Shown here: piece by piece, positions 37,842-46,468 of the stretch | Layout of the letters: every line of letters begins with the position of its first letter | Position numbering within the stretch: position 1 is the stretch's first letter | Assembly (NCBI RefSeq): GCF_009725985.1 | Contig: NZ_RCNR01000014.1 | Coordinates: forward strand, 42,497 to 106,496 | Length of the DNA: 64,000 bases | Direction: 5' to 3' | From: Zobellia amurskyensis | GTDB lineage: Bacteria; Bacteroidota; Bacteroidia; Flavobacteriales; Flavobacteriaceae | Position numbers and translations under genes: made by a program | Notes under the pieces: generated by a model | What the model was told of the DNA's origin: nothing | The model's database searches: none | What the model saw: the letters and a program-made list of their open reading frames with translations, nothing else

Positions 37842-37849
37842 CAAAGCTA
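37842..37849 (-). promoter_or_regulatory. Candidate -7 box (TAGCTTTG) for metE
   Basis: A full TAnnTTTG match on the minus strand 28 bases before the metE ATG. The -33 TTG is not seen. Confidence 0.4.
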
Positions 37850-37973
37850 TTGTAAAGGTTATTTTATCCATAATTATAGATTTAATTAAGGTAATTTAAC
37901 TGCAAAAAGGTATTTTTAAAGTGTAAATGAAAAGTGAATGTCCTATGATGGGCATTTTAAAGACGATTTATCT

Positions 37974-38435
37974 ATGGAAAATTTAGATTTAACCGATTTG
38001 GAGCTACTAAAGCAGCTTCAATTAAACTCGAATATTACTACAAAAGAACTAGCAGCTACCGTAAACCTATCTCCAACCCCGGTTTATGAGCGGGTGCGAA
38101 AATTGGAAAAAGAGGGGTATATTAAAGGGTATTCCGCTTTGTTGGATGCAGGAAAAATGGGGCTTGAGTTGATTGTTTTTTGTGATATCACCTTAAAACA
38201 ACATACGAAAGATATTGGAAATCAGTTTGTTAAGGATATTTGTGCGGTAAAGGAAGTGACGGAATGTTATAATATTTCTGGGGATTATGATTTTAGATTA
38301 AAAGTTTTGGTGCGGGATATGAAGCATTATCAAGACTTTGTAATCAACACCTTGGGAGCTGTAAGCAATATTGGTAGTGCGCACAGTACTTTTGTGATCG
38401 GTACAATAAAACAAGGATATGGTGTTCCGTTTTAG
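37974..38435 (+). CDS. Lrp/AsnC-family transcriptional regulator
   Basis: A 153-residue regulator. The ATG at 37974 is chosen, because MENLDLTDLELLKQLQLN is the typical family start; an upstream in-frame ATG at 37938 adds 12 residues. The helix-turn-helix is TTKELAATVNLSPTPVYERVRKLEKEG, here read as recognition helix PTPVYERV, followed by the RAM ligand-binding domain (VTECYNISGDYDF). It is divergent from metE and may control it in response to an amino acid; this is inferred from position only. Confidence 0.9.
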   Translation: MENLDLTDLELLKQLQLNSNITTKELAATVNLSPTPVYERVRKLEKEGYIKGYSALLDAGKMGLELIVFCDITLKQHTKDIGNQFVKDICAVKEVTECYNISGDYDFRLKVLVRDMKHYQDFVINTLGAVSNIGSAHSTFVIGTIKQGYGVPF

Positions 38436-38563
38436 TAGGAGCAAAGTGCGGTTTGGTGTGGTTTATCTACGGTTGGGTAGTATACATTTTGAAAATGAAG
38501 TGTTGTTGGGCATCTTTGTTTTAATGAGTGAAAGAGCTGGTGTTGTTTTATAAACAGTAAAGA

Positions 38564-39907
38564 ATGGAAGGCAATAGGATTTTAAAGGAACTTTTTTGGG
38601 GTTTCATTATTGGTAATGGAATTTTCTTTGCATTCCTCACCTATAATTATTTTACCGATGATTATCGGTTTGATAATATGTTTCAAGATATTTGGAGGGA
38701 ATACTTTGTTAATATTGTGTTTTCCATTGTGTTATACATGGTGAACATGTCTTGGCTTTATTTTCTTTTGAAAAAATTTGAAAGAAACATATACACGGCC
38801 AAGCGTATGAGTCTTGCTGTTTTAGGTAATGTGGTCATAACATGTTTGGGTGTTTTTGCAGCTACTTCTATTCTTCTGGTGGCGCTTTATAATGTGCCTG
38901 TTCAGGACACTTTAAGTTATCATACCGTAGAGAATTATGTGCGTACTATTGTTATCTCCTTGGGAGTGTCCATAATTTTTTACGCCATTTTTTATTATAG
39001 GTATCGGCAAGAAAATAAGGTTAAAGAACAGAAAATAATAGCCAATACGGCATCAGCAAAATTTGATGCATTAAAGAATCAACTAGACCCCCATTTTCTA
39101 TTCAATAGCTTAAATGTGTTATCAAGTCTAATTGAAGAAGACCCATACCAAGCGCAGAAGTTTACATCATCCTTATCAAAGGTTTATAGGTATGTACTTG
39201 AACAAAAGAGTAAAGACTTGGTTCTAGTAGATGAAGAGCTTAAGTTTGCTAGAACATATGTCCGGCTTTTAAAAATGCGATTTGAAGATAGTATTGTTTT
39301 TGACATCCTGGAAGAGAGTGAGGACCCGGATTCAAAGATTGTTCCCCTGTCGCTTCAGTTGCTTATTGAGAACGCTGTTAAGCATAATGTGGTTACTTCT
39401 GGTAAGCCTTTGCATTTAAAGGTTTTTGAGCAAAATGGCGAGCTCGTTGTGGTGAATAACCTTCAGGAGAAACAAGTGGTTAAAAAAAGTAGTGGTGTTG
39501 GGTTGTATAACATACGAGAGCGCTATGCGCTATTAACGGATAGAAAAGTTCAGATTGATAAAACGGCTACCGAGTTCAGTGTTAGGTTGCCTATCCTTTT
39601 AAAACAAATTTCGACTATGGAAATTCAACAAGAGTATATTCAGGATAAACGCTATGAGAAAGCAAAAGAACGTGTGGAAGCTATAAAAGGGTTTTATGGG
39701 AACCTGCTTGCGTACTGTATTGTAATACCATGTTTGGTGTTTTTAAATTATAGAACAACTAGTTTTCCATGGGTGATTTTTCCTATTATGGGTTGGGGTT
39801 TCGGGATAGCTATGCATGCTATGGAGGCTTTTGGAACGAATCCGCTTTGGGGTAAGCGATGGGAGGAGAAAAAGATGCGGGAATATATGGATGATGAAAA
39901 TTTCTAA
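38564..39907 (+). CDS. LytS/YehU-type sensor histidine kinase fused to a 2TM domain
   Basis: A 447-residue membrane kinase. Four hydrophobic helices lie at about 10-30, 48-68, 82-107 and 126-146. The His_kinase domain has the phospho-acceptor H177 in QLDPHFLFNSLNVLSSL and the N-box LLIENAVKHNVV, with a GVGLYNIRERY G-box. The C-terminus (about 350-447) is a second membrane module of the 2TM type (KAKERVEAIKGFYGNLLAY, then FPWVIFPIMGWGFGIAMHA, ending WEEKKMREYM), which is unusual as a kinase fusion. It heads an operon with two stand-alone 2TM genes and a LytTR response regulator. Confidence 0.9.
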   Translation: MEGNRILKELFWGFIIGNGIFFAFLTYNYFTDDYRFDNMFQDIWREYFVNIVFSIVLYMVNMSWLYFLLKKFERNIYTAKRMSLAVLGNVVITCLGVFAATSILLVALYNVPVQDTLSYHTVENYVRTIVISLGVSIIFYAIFYYRYRQENKVKEQKIIANTASAKFDALKNQLDPHFLFNSLNVLSSLIEEDPYQAQKFTSSLSKVYRYVLEQKSKDLVLVDEELKFARTYVRLLKMRFEDSIVFDILEESEDPDSKIVPLSLQLLIENAVKHNVVTSGKPLHLKVFEQNGELVVVNNLQEKQVVKKSSGVGLYNIRERYALLTDRKVQIDKTATEFSVRLPILLKQISTMEIQQEYIQDKRYEKAKERVEAIKGFYGNLLAYCIVIPCLVFLNYRTTSFPWVIFPIMGWGFGIAMHAMEAFGTNPLWGKRWEEKKMREYMDDENF

Positions 39908-40056
39908 ACTAGCTTTTGATGTCTTTTGTAGTGTTTAAATTAATAGTTTACAGTTCGGTCATAAAAAATTACAGTTCAGAAAGTAACATTTTAAAAAGGA
40001 AACATTTTTCGCGAAATTTGAACCTGTAATCAATAACCAATAAAAACAAGTATATC

Positions 40057-40350
40057 ATGGAAAGAGAAAGCAAATATATTAGGGCTAAAGAACGAGTTGA
40101 GGCAGAGAAAAAATTCTATAATGGATTGATTTCATATGTGGTGGTCATAAGTTTCTTGGCAGCCATAAATTACTACACCAATGGTTTTGCATATGCTTGG
40201 TTTCTTTGGGCGGCTTTTTGCTGGGGAATTGGTATAGTTGTAGGTGCAATAAAGACCTTTGGGGGTAATCCTTTTTTTGGACGTGATTGGGAACAGCGAA
40301 AAATTAAGCAATTCATGCAGGAAGATGAACAGAGAACAAAGTGGCAGTAG
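40057..40350 (+). CDS. 2TM domain protein 1
   Basis: A 97-residue membrane protein made of a single 2TM domain: an N-terminal amphipathic stretch (RAKERVEAEKKFYNGLISYVV), two membrane helices (about 21-41 and 45-66) and a C-terminal tail ending in DWEQRKIKQFMQEDE. It matches the C-terminus of the upstream kinase and the next gene. It is 149 bases after the kinase and 40 before the next 2TM gene. It may regulate the kinase or act with it; function unproven. Confidence 0.88.
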   Translation: MERESKYIRAKERVEAEKKFYNGLISYVVVISFLAAINYYTNGFAYAWFLWAAFCWGIGIVVGAIKTFGGNPFFGRDWEQRKIKQFMQEDEQRTKWQ

Positions 40351-40390
40351 TCATTCTTAGTAGTAGGTATTAAACTTAAAAAATATAAAA

Positions 40391-40726
40391 ATGGAATCAT
40401 CATTAGATAGAAGAAGTAAGCAGGTTAGAGCTAAAAAAAGAATAGAACAGTTAAAAGGTTTTTATATTCACTTGGCAGTTTTTGTGATAGTGAACATTAT
40501 GGTAATAACAGGAGCTGTTGTTGGTAATATGAGTAACGGTAAAAGTTTTGTGGAGGCATTCTTTAATTTTGGAACCTTCTCTACTTTTATCTTTTGGGGA
40601 ATAGGAGTATTTTTTCATGGAGCTAAGGTGTTTTCTTACAATCCTTTTTTTAGTAAGGCTTGGGAGGAACGTCAAATTCAAAAGTATATGGAGGCCGATA
40701 AAAACGAAATGAAAAAATACTCGTAA
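40391..40726 (+). CDS. 2TM domain protein 2
   Basis: A 111-residue paralogue of the preceding gene with the same layout: RAKKRIEQLKGFYIHLAVF, two helices, the FSYNPFFSKAWEERQIQKYM tail and a longer loop. It is 33 bases upstream of the response regulator, within the operon. Confidence 0.88.
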   Translation: MESSLDRRSKQVRAKKRIEQLKGFYIHLAVFVIVNIMVITGAVVGNMSNGKSFVEAFFNFGTFSTFIFWGIGVFFHGAKVFSYNPFFSKAWEERQIQKYMEADKNEMKKYS

Positions 40727-40759
40727 CACCTGTTTTTATAAATCAACCAAAAACCAAAT

Positions 40760-41515
40760 ATGAAAACCATAGTTATAGAAGACGAGAAGCCGTCAGCAAG
40801 GCGATTGTCACGTTTGTTATTAGATTTAGATGTAGAAGTGTCGCAGATGTTGCATTCGGTTGAGGAATCTATTAATTGGTTTCAAAATAACCCACATCCT
40901 GATTTGATTTTTTTGGATATTCAGCTTTCAGACGGACTTTCGTTTGAGATTTTTGACGCTGTAGAGGTGAAAAGCGCTATTATTTTCACCACTGCCTATG
41001 ATGAATACGCTTTGCAGGCGTTTAAGCTGAATAGTATTGATTACTTGTTAAAACCCATTGATGATGAGGAATTGGAGGTGGCTGTTAAGAAATATAAGTC
41101 GTTCAAGCCTGAGGTAAAGAATATGACACTCAATTTTGATGACATCAAGAACCTCTTGGTAAACCCATTAGAACGCGAATACAAAAAGAGGTTTACGGCA
41201 AGGGTAGGGCAACATCTTAAAATCATAAATGCAGACGAAGTAGAGTCTTTTTATAGTGAAAACAAAGGGACGTATGCGGCTACTTCAGATGGTAGAAATT
41301 ACCTTTTGGATACCACTCTTGAGAACCTTGAAACTGAGTTGGAGCCAAAAACTTTTTTTAGGGTCAGCCGAAAATTTTATATCAATATTAATCATATAAA
41401 AGACATCGTTTCATATACGAATTCCAGACTTCAGATTAAGTTAAATCACTTTCAGGAGCAAGAAATCATTGTTAGTAGGGATCGTGTAAAGGACTTTAAG
41501 TTATGGTTAGAGTAG
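40760..41515 (+). CDS. LytTR-family response regulator, partner of the 2TM kinase
   Basis: A 251-residue response regulator. The receiver domain has IEDEKPSARR, D53 in FLDIQLSDG, and Lys in YLLKPIDDEE; the LytTR DNA-binding domain occupies about 145-251 (ARVGQHLKIINADEV, FRVSRKFYINI). It is the last gene of the operon with the kinase and 2TM genes, so it is almost certainly the partner of that kinase. Confidence 0.93.
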   Translation: MKTIVIEDEKPSARRLSRLLLDLDVEVSQMLHSVEESINWFQNNPHPDLIFLDIQLSDGLSFEIFDAVEVKSAIIFTTAYDEYALQAFKLNSIDYLLKPIDDEELEVAVKKYKSFKPEVKNMTLNFDDIKNLLVNPLEREYKKRFTARVGQHLKIINADEVESFYSENKGTYAATSDGRNYLLDTTLENLETELEPKTFFRVSRKFYININHIKDIVSYTNSRLQIKLNHFQEQEIIVSRDRVKDFKLWLE

Positions 41516-41594
41516 ATGTGTTTAATTAATTGATTTTAAAATAATTGACGTCTGGTATAGATTTTTCTTATAGCGTCTTTTTTAACAAAAAAAT

Positions 41595-42782
41595 CTACTT
41601 TTCTACACGATTTTCATCAAAAGAGGAAGGTAGTAATTTTGGAATCAATTTTATGAAAATTGGTAAAAGTACAGCGCCTCCCGGAAGTAGAAATATTGCT
41701 AAAGAGGGTATACTTTTAAAAATATCTATAAGCTGATTTTGCACTTTTTTCTTCTCTTCCGGAGTAAGGTCTTTTAAGGTAGATTTTGAAATTAGGTAAA
41801 CCAATTCTTTACTTTCGGATAATTCTTTTTGCAGTCGTTTGCTATTTCTTAAAATAAGCTTATTTACCATTTTAGACATGTTGTCATAAAACTGAATAGC
41901 TAGATTGGTATCCTTTAAAAAAGGTACCGTTTTTGAATGTTTCAAAAAGAACACCTTTATTTCTTCTAGAGAGTTGGTAATGATATCCTCTTTCAACCCT
42001 AAGTCTTTTCCAAGTCCAAATATGAATTCAGATTCTTGGTATTCCAAAGATTTGTCTTCCCATACGGCTAGACAGGCAACATCTAAAAAATATCTGTTTT
42101 CTATTTCGGAACGAGCCTCAAGTAATTGTTGGCGATATGAACCATCAAAATCTTGCGCATCACTTTTAATAAAGGTTAATGAGGATGCAAACAATAAGGC
42201 TAAGCGTTCATCACTTTTATTCTTCTCCTTAGAGCTTAATGCATGATAGGTGATGTTTATAGTCAGGTACTCCATGAATTGGGCCTGTTCCCTTATGTCT
42301 TTGGGATTGCTCAAATAACATTTAAAAAGAAGCACATCTATAAATAGAAGGGAGTTGGTAATAATGCTGTTAAAGGTCTTGTTTATAAGACTGTCGCCCA
42401 ATGATACCCTGGTGTCTACAAGTTTTTCTAATTGTGCGGTTGTATTTGAGCCTGTAAGAATTTTGCTCAAGAGTGAAAAATGACCAATCTTCAACACTTT
42501 ATAAAACTCAAATGTCTTTTCTATAAAACTGCTAAAATCAGATTTATTGGTTTCTAAGGTATAAATACCGTAGAGAGCATGAAGCAGATTTATTTTTGCT
42601 TTCTCATCTTCAGAAAGTTTATGCTCGGCAACTATAAAATCTGGAATTTCCATGTTTATGCCATAAACAAATCCTGTATGTCTCAATGCGCGGTAATGCG
42701 TATCAAAATCCATATACAGGTTTTGCTCTTTTTCTATGAGCGAACCAAATTTAATAATCCAACCAGAGGCTGAAGGGTTCAT
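41595..42782 (-). CDS. LETM1-related protein
   Basis: A 395-residue protein with no signal peptide. The long helical N-terminal part precedes a C-terminal LETM1-like segment (LTPEEKKKVQNQLIDIFK, then a hydrophobic stretch at about 352-382 ending PKLLPSSFDEN), which resembles the membrane-end of mitochondrial LETM1. Bacteroidetes relatives have been named biofilm-associated. The membrane segments and function are not certain. It converges with the LytTR operon. Confidence 0.75.
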   Translation of the reverse strand: MNPSASGWIIKFGSLIEKEQNLYMDFDTHYRALRHTGFVYGINMEIPDFIVAEHKLSEDEKAKINLLHALYGIYTLETNKSDFSSFIEKTFEFYKVLKIGHFSLLSKILTGSNTTAQLEKLVDTRVSLGDSLINKTFNSIITNSLLFIDVLLFKCYLSNPKDIREQAQFMEYLTINITYHALSSKEKNKSDERLALLFASSLTFIKSDAQDFDGSYRQQLLEARSEIENRYFLDVACLAVWEDKSLEYQESEFIFGLGKDLGLKEDIITNSLEEIKVFFLKHSKTVPFLKDTNLAIQFYDNMSKMVNKLILRNSKRLQKELSESKELVYLISKSTLKDLTPEEKKKVQNQLIDIFKSIPSLAIFLLPGGAVLLPIFIKLIPKLLPSSFDENRVEK

Positions 42783-43076
42783 AGGGCAATAGTTTTGAAA
42801 AGACCAAATTACGCTAAAATGAGTAAAGGCAAGCTTTGTTATGTGTAGAATACGCTAGGGGAGACCATTTTTAAAAAGGTATGTGTTGAGGGCGCGTGGT
42901 TTTGTCAATTTATTAATAATGAGATGGTTGTTTTGGAAATAAATAGATGGGCTGTTATGTATGAAGGCAAATAGAAGGGCATATTTCTATTTAACATTTT
43001 ATTAACATTTAAAACCAAACCCTCGCATTAAAGTCCCGTAAGTAGGGGTGAATTAATAATCATTAAAAACTTAAAA

Positions 43077-43757
43077 ATGAAAAAGACAAAACTTTTATTC
43101 GGCATGGGAATCCTGGCCGTTGTTGGTGCGGTTCTAGTAGCAGCAGATCATATTGATGCACCAGGGACTACGGGCAATACTGCTGATATTGCGGATTTTT
43201 ACGGATTTGAATCGCCTTCCAATCCAGATAACACGGTATTTATTGTAGACCTACAGACCAATGTGCTCGAAGATTTGGCCTATGGTACATTTGATGAGAA
43301 CGTACTAACTGAAATCAATATTGATACGGACAATGATTTAATAGAGGATTTGGTTATTCAAGCCATTCCTAGAAGAGACACCATGTATTTCTTTGGTCCT
43401 TTTGAGCCAACTATGACAGGTAAGAACAGTGAGGTTATGATAGGGTCTCCATTAGGGCAAGTTGCAATTTCTGGAGAAAGTGCTTTAACTACAACTACTG
43501 AGACGGGAATATCTCTTTTTGCTGGACCAAGACAAGATGCTTTCTTTTTTGATTTTGGACAGTTCAATAAAGTTATAGGAGGTACTGCTCCAGAAGGATT
43601 TTTACCAGAAGGAGAAGCGGTAGATACTTTTGACGGAGCCAATACTATGGCATTGGTGTTGGAAATTCCTAATAGTGTTTTGGGTGAAACTACAGCTACC
43701 AACGCTTTAGGCTTAAAAGTTTACAAAACCTGGGTAACTACCAATAGAAAACAATAA
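43077..43757 (+). CDS. DUF4331 protein, N-terminal half
   Basis: A 226-residue exported protein with a signal segment at 5-22. It has the family opening ADHIDAPGTTGNTADIADFYGF, FDFGQFNKVIGG, and GANTMALVLEIPNS, then ends KVYKTWVTTNRKQ, which is where the first half of a full DUF4331 protein meets its linker. The following gene carries the other half. DUF4331 has no known function. A long leader with a start-proximal A-rich stretch precedes it. Confidence 0.88.
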   Translation: MKKTKLLFGMGILAVVGAVLVAADHIDAPGTTGNTADIADFYGFESPSNPDNTVFIVDLQTNVLEDLAYGTFDENVLTEINIDTDNDLIEDLVIQAIPRRDTMYFFGPFEPTMTGKNSEVMIGSPLGQVAISGESALTTTTETGISLFAGPRQDAFFFDFGQFNKVIGGTAPEGFLPEGEAVDTFDGANTMALVLEIPNSVLGETTATNALGLKVYKTWVTTNRKQ

Positions 43758-43782
43758 AAACTAATCTTAAAAATAAGAAATA

Positions 43783-44586
43783 ATGAAATTATATACTTTA
43801 AAATATATGTTCCTCTCGCTTTGTGCAGCTACTATGTTTGTTGCCTGCGATGATGATGACGCTTTGGAAATGGTAGAGACCAGCTGTACGGATGGTGTTA
43901 TGAACGGTACTGAAACCGGTGTTGATTGTGGAGGCACTTCTTGTCAGCCTTGCGAAGATGGTGGTGGTGATGGTGGTGACGGAATGATGGTTACCCCTCC
44001 GGATTTTTCAGGTACATACGCTCAAGTAGATTTTATGGGTAGACCGGGAATCAATACGGTATTGAGTATTCCAGACTTTAAGGATCCTTATAACCAAGCT
44101 GTGCCGTCTACTATAGCAGAGTTTTATCAGAAAGATTTTGAAAATAGATTAGAAGGTTTACATGATGTTTATGCGGAATTATTGGGGCTTGATCCTGCCG
44201 ATGTTAATTATCAGCCCAATATTCTAGGAGATATTCTTAACGGTCCTGATAAGGATGGTTTTACGGATAACCCCGTGAGTGCAGAACTTTTGACTACAAT
44301 TTTGGCGAACGATGTTCTAGAAGTTGCTCCGGATTTGCCTACTACTTATTTTAATCCAGGTACTGGTGCACCAAACTTTGAAGGTGCTATTGGTTTAACT
44401 GGTAGAACGCTACAGGATGATGTTATTGATGTTTCCTTGATTCTTCTTTTCGGAGGAGGTGATGGTGCACGTTTTAACGGACAAGAAGTAGAAGGTGTGG
44501 GTACTTTTCCAAGGTTGGTTTCAGATGGTGTAGCTCTAACTGCTCAACCAACAGATACATTCCCATATTTGGGAGCTCCTGAGTAA
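43783..44586 (+). CDS. DUF4331 lipoprotein, C-terminal half
   Basis: A 267-residue lipoprotein (signal ending ATMFVAC). A short Cys-rich linker follows (SCTDGVMNGTETGVDCGGTSC, then QPC) before the DUF4331 C-terminal half: QVDFMGRPGINTVLSI, the LTTILANDVLEVAPDLP segment, LTGRTLQDDVIDVSL. Together with the preceding gene (25-base gap) it makes one full-length family member from two polypeptides. Function unknown; the partners are presumed to pair in the envelope. Confidence 0.86.
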   Translation: MKLYTLKYMFLSLCAATMFVACDDDDALEMVETSCTDGVMNGTETGVDCGGTSCQPCEDGGGDGGDGMMVTPPDFSGTYAQVDFMGRPGINTVLSIPDFKDPYNQAVPSTIAEFYQKDFENRLEGLHDVYAELLGLDPADVNYQPNILGDILNGPDKDGFTDNPVSAELLTTILANDVLEVAPDLPTTYFNPGTGAPNFEGAIGLTGRTLQDDVIDVSLILLFGGGDGARFNGQEVEGVGTFPRLVSDGVALTAQPTDTFPYLGAPE

Positions 44587-44613
44587 GGCGCAAGTCTATG
44601 AAAAAGAAGGAGT

Positions 44614-44645
44614 GGGGAGGATGGTAATCCCGTCCTCCCTTTTTA
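44614..44645 (+). terminator. Rho-independent terminator after the DUF4331 pair
   Basis: A 7-bp GC stem (GGGAGGA with TCCTCCC) extended inside by a few pairs and followed by five T. Confidence 0.75.
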
Positions 44646-44686
44646 TTGAAAGAAAAACCTAATTTCCAAACCCTAAAAATTTGAAG

Positions 44687-45964
44687 ATGAAATACATTAC
44701 GCTCTGCATTGTGTTACTTTTTCTTTCTTCGTGCAAAACGGAGACAGAAAATTTGTTGACCAACAAGGAAGATTATAATAAATATTTGGCTTCCGGTCCT
44801 TCTAAAACAACTTCAAAATATTTTGAACTTTGGAACTCAAAGATAAAACCAGATAGCTCGCAACTAATGAGCTTTGGTATAGTGGGAGGGGAGTATAACC
44901 GATATTTTCAGAACACGGGAGACATACAATATTTAAAAAAAGCTGAGCAAGTTTTGGCAAAGGCCGTGTCTATTGCGGCAATTGGTAAGGCTGGGTATTA
45001 TAGGGCTTTGGCCAGAAACTATATCTCGCAACATCGCTTTAGGGAGGCTGCGCAACTTGCAGATTCGGCACGGACTATTAACAGTGGGGTTGATCAGACT
45101 TTAGGGCTTTTGTTTGATGTGAATATGGAGCTTGGTAATTATGATAAAGCTGAAAGTTATTTAGACAGTTTAAAAAACATGAATGATTTCGGGTATCTTA
45201 TCCGATTGGCAAAATGGAATGACCATAAAGGTGATTTGGCTACCACCATACGGTTTATGGAAAAGGCGAAGGAAAAAGCCGAAGATTCGAAAAATACGGG
45301 TTTAAGACTATGGTCTTACACCAATTTAGCCGATTATTATGGCCATGCCGGAAGAATAGAAGATTCTTACAGACACTATTTAAAAGCGTTAGAATTAGAC
45401 CCTGGTAATGCGTATGCAAAGAAAGGAATAGCTTGGATTGTTTTTTCGTACGAAAAGAAAGCAGAAGAAGCCATGCGGATTTTAGATTCCGTAACAAAGA
45501 ATTATAAGGCGCCGGATTATTATTTGCTAAAGGCCGAGATTGCAGATTTTATAGGTGACGATTTAAAAAGTCTGTCAAACTTTGATACCTATTTCAAACA
45601 AGTACAAAATCCTGCGTACGGAGATATGTATAATGCCTATAATGTTTCGCTTTATTTAGATCGTACGGATCAGTTTGATAAGGCACTGAGGCTATCAAGG
45701 AAAGAAGTAGGGAATAGACCAACTCCTGAATCTTATAGCTTGTTGGCGTATAGTCATCTAAAAAAAGGAGATAAAGAAAAAGCTTTGGAAATCGTTCAAG
45801 AACACATAGAAGGAAAAACATTTGAGCCAGGTATACTTCTCTATGCTGCTGAAATCTATAAAGCAACTGGGCAAATTGAAAAAGCGGAAGCTCTTAAAAC
45901 GGAGTTGGTAGGTGCGGTTTATGAGTTGGGTCCTTCCTCAGAAGAAAATATTTTGAATTTATAG
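44687..45964 (+). CDS. TPR-repeat lipoprotein
   Basis: A 425-residue lipoprotein. The ATG at 44687 begins MKYITLCIVLLFLSSC; a TTG two codons upstream is less likely. The mature part is helical, with at least four tetratricopeptide repeats, for example AGRIEDSYRHYLKALELDPG and TGQIEKAEALKTELV. TPR proteins serve as scaffolds for partner proteins. It follows the DUF4331 pair by 100 bases across a terminator, so it may have its own promoter; genes of this kind often travel with DUF4331. Confidence 0.86.
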   Translation: MKYITLCIVLLFLSSCKTETENLLTNKEDYNKYLASGPSKTTSKYFELWNSKIKPDSSQLMSFGIVGGEYNRYFQNTGDIQYLKKAEQVLAKAVSIAAIGKAGYYRALARNYISQHRFREAAQLADSARTINSGVDQTLGLLFDVNMELGNYDKAESYLDSLKNMNDFGYLIRLAKWNDHKGDLATTIRFMEKAKEKAEDSKNTGLRLWSYTNLADYYGHAGRIEDSYRHYLKALELDPGNAYAKKGIAWIVFSYEKKAEEAMRILDSVTKNYKAPDYYLLKAEIADFIGDDLKSLSNFDTYFKQVQNPAYGDMYNAYNVSLYLDRTDQFDKALRLSRKEVGNRPTPESYSLLAYSHLKKGDKEKALEIVQEHIEGKTFEPGILLYAAEIYKATGQIEKAEALKTELVGAVYELGPSSEENILNL

Positions 45965-46041
45965 TATATAAAGAGGAGGTTTAAGGTTTCTTATGTAACT
46001 ATCTGATTTTTATTTAGGTTTTTAGATTAGTGTAGTTGTTC

Positions 46042-46071
46042 AAGGTGTCAAAACTTCAGTTTTGGCACCTT
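46042..46071 (+). terminator. Hairpin after the TPR gene, possible terminator
   Basis: A 13-bp stem (AAGGTGTCAAAAC with GTTTTGGCACCTT, one G-U pair) lies 77 bases after the stop. The T run is weak, so it may instead be an mRNA-stabilising hairpin. Confidence 0.5.
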
Positions 46072-46105
46072 ATTAATTAAGAAAACAAGTTAATTGTGTT
46101 TTTTT

Positions 46106-46113
46106 TAACTTTG
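46106..46113 (+). promoter_or_regulatory. Candidate -7 box (TAACTTTG) before the small membrane ORFs
   Basis: A full TAnnTTTG match, 27 bases before the tiny ORF at 46141. The -33 element is not clear. Confidence 0.35.
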
Positions 46114-46140
46114 TTATAGGAAAATCCAAAACTAATTATT

Positions 46141-46200
46141 ATGTTTACTTTCCAAATTACATATATGCTATTCTATGGTATTTTATTTTACCTTGAATAA
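46141..46200 (+). CDS. Tiny hydrophobic ORF, possible leader (19 aa)
   Basis: ATG at 46141 opens a 19-codon frame rich in Phe, Tyr, Leu and Ile that stops at 46200. A promoter-like box lies 27 bases upstream and a second small membrane ORF follows after 40 bases. It could be a small membrane protein or a leader peptide. I cannot separate these by reading alone. Confidence 0.25.
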   Translation: MFTFQITYMLFYGILFYLE

Positions 46201-46240
46201 GAACGATTTAACCTAATTAGTCCCCAAAATCAGTATTGTT

Positions 46241-46348
46241 ATGGAGTACCTTCTTTTCTTCGCCTGGCTTGCCTTTATGTCCATTTTATTATACCGAGTA
46301 GTAATAGCCAGAAGAGCACTTAGAAAATCCCTCAAAGCCGAGAAATAA
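46241..46348 (+). CDS. Small single-helix membrane protein (35 aa)
   Basis: ATG at 46241 opens a 35-codon frame with one hydrophobic helix (MEYLLFFAWLAFMSILLYRV) followed by a strongly basic tail (ARRALRKSLKAEK). The layout is that of a small single-pass membrane protein and follows the positive-inside rule. It lies in a 500-base gap otherwise empty of genes. Confidence 0.4.
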   Translation: MEYLLFFAWLAFMSILLYRVVIARRALRKSLKAEK

Positions 46349-46468
46349 TCCTTATCATTTTGAACGTATACTAAATTTGGTAGGCTAACTAATAGTCTTT
46401 TTGAATTTACACGTAGATAAGTTACCTGTGCTTCTTTGTTAATGAGGTTTGTTGTTAATTTTCCACTT

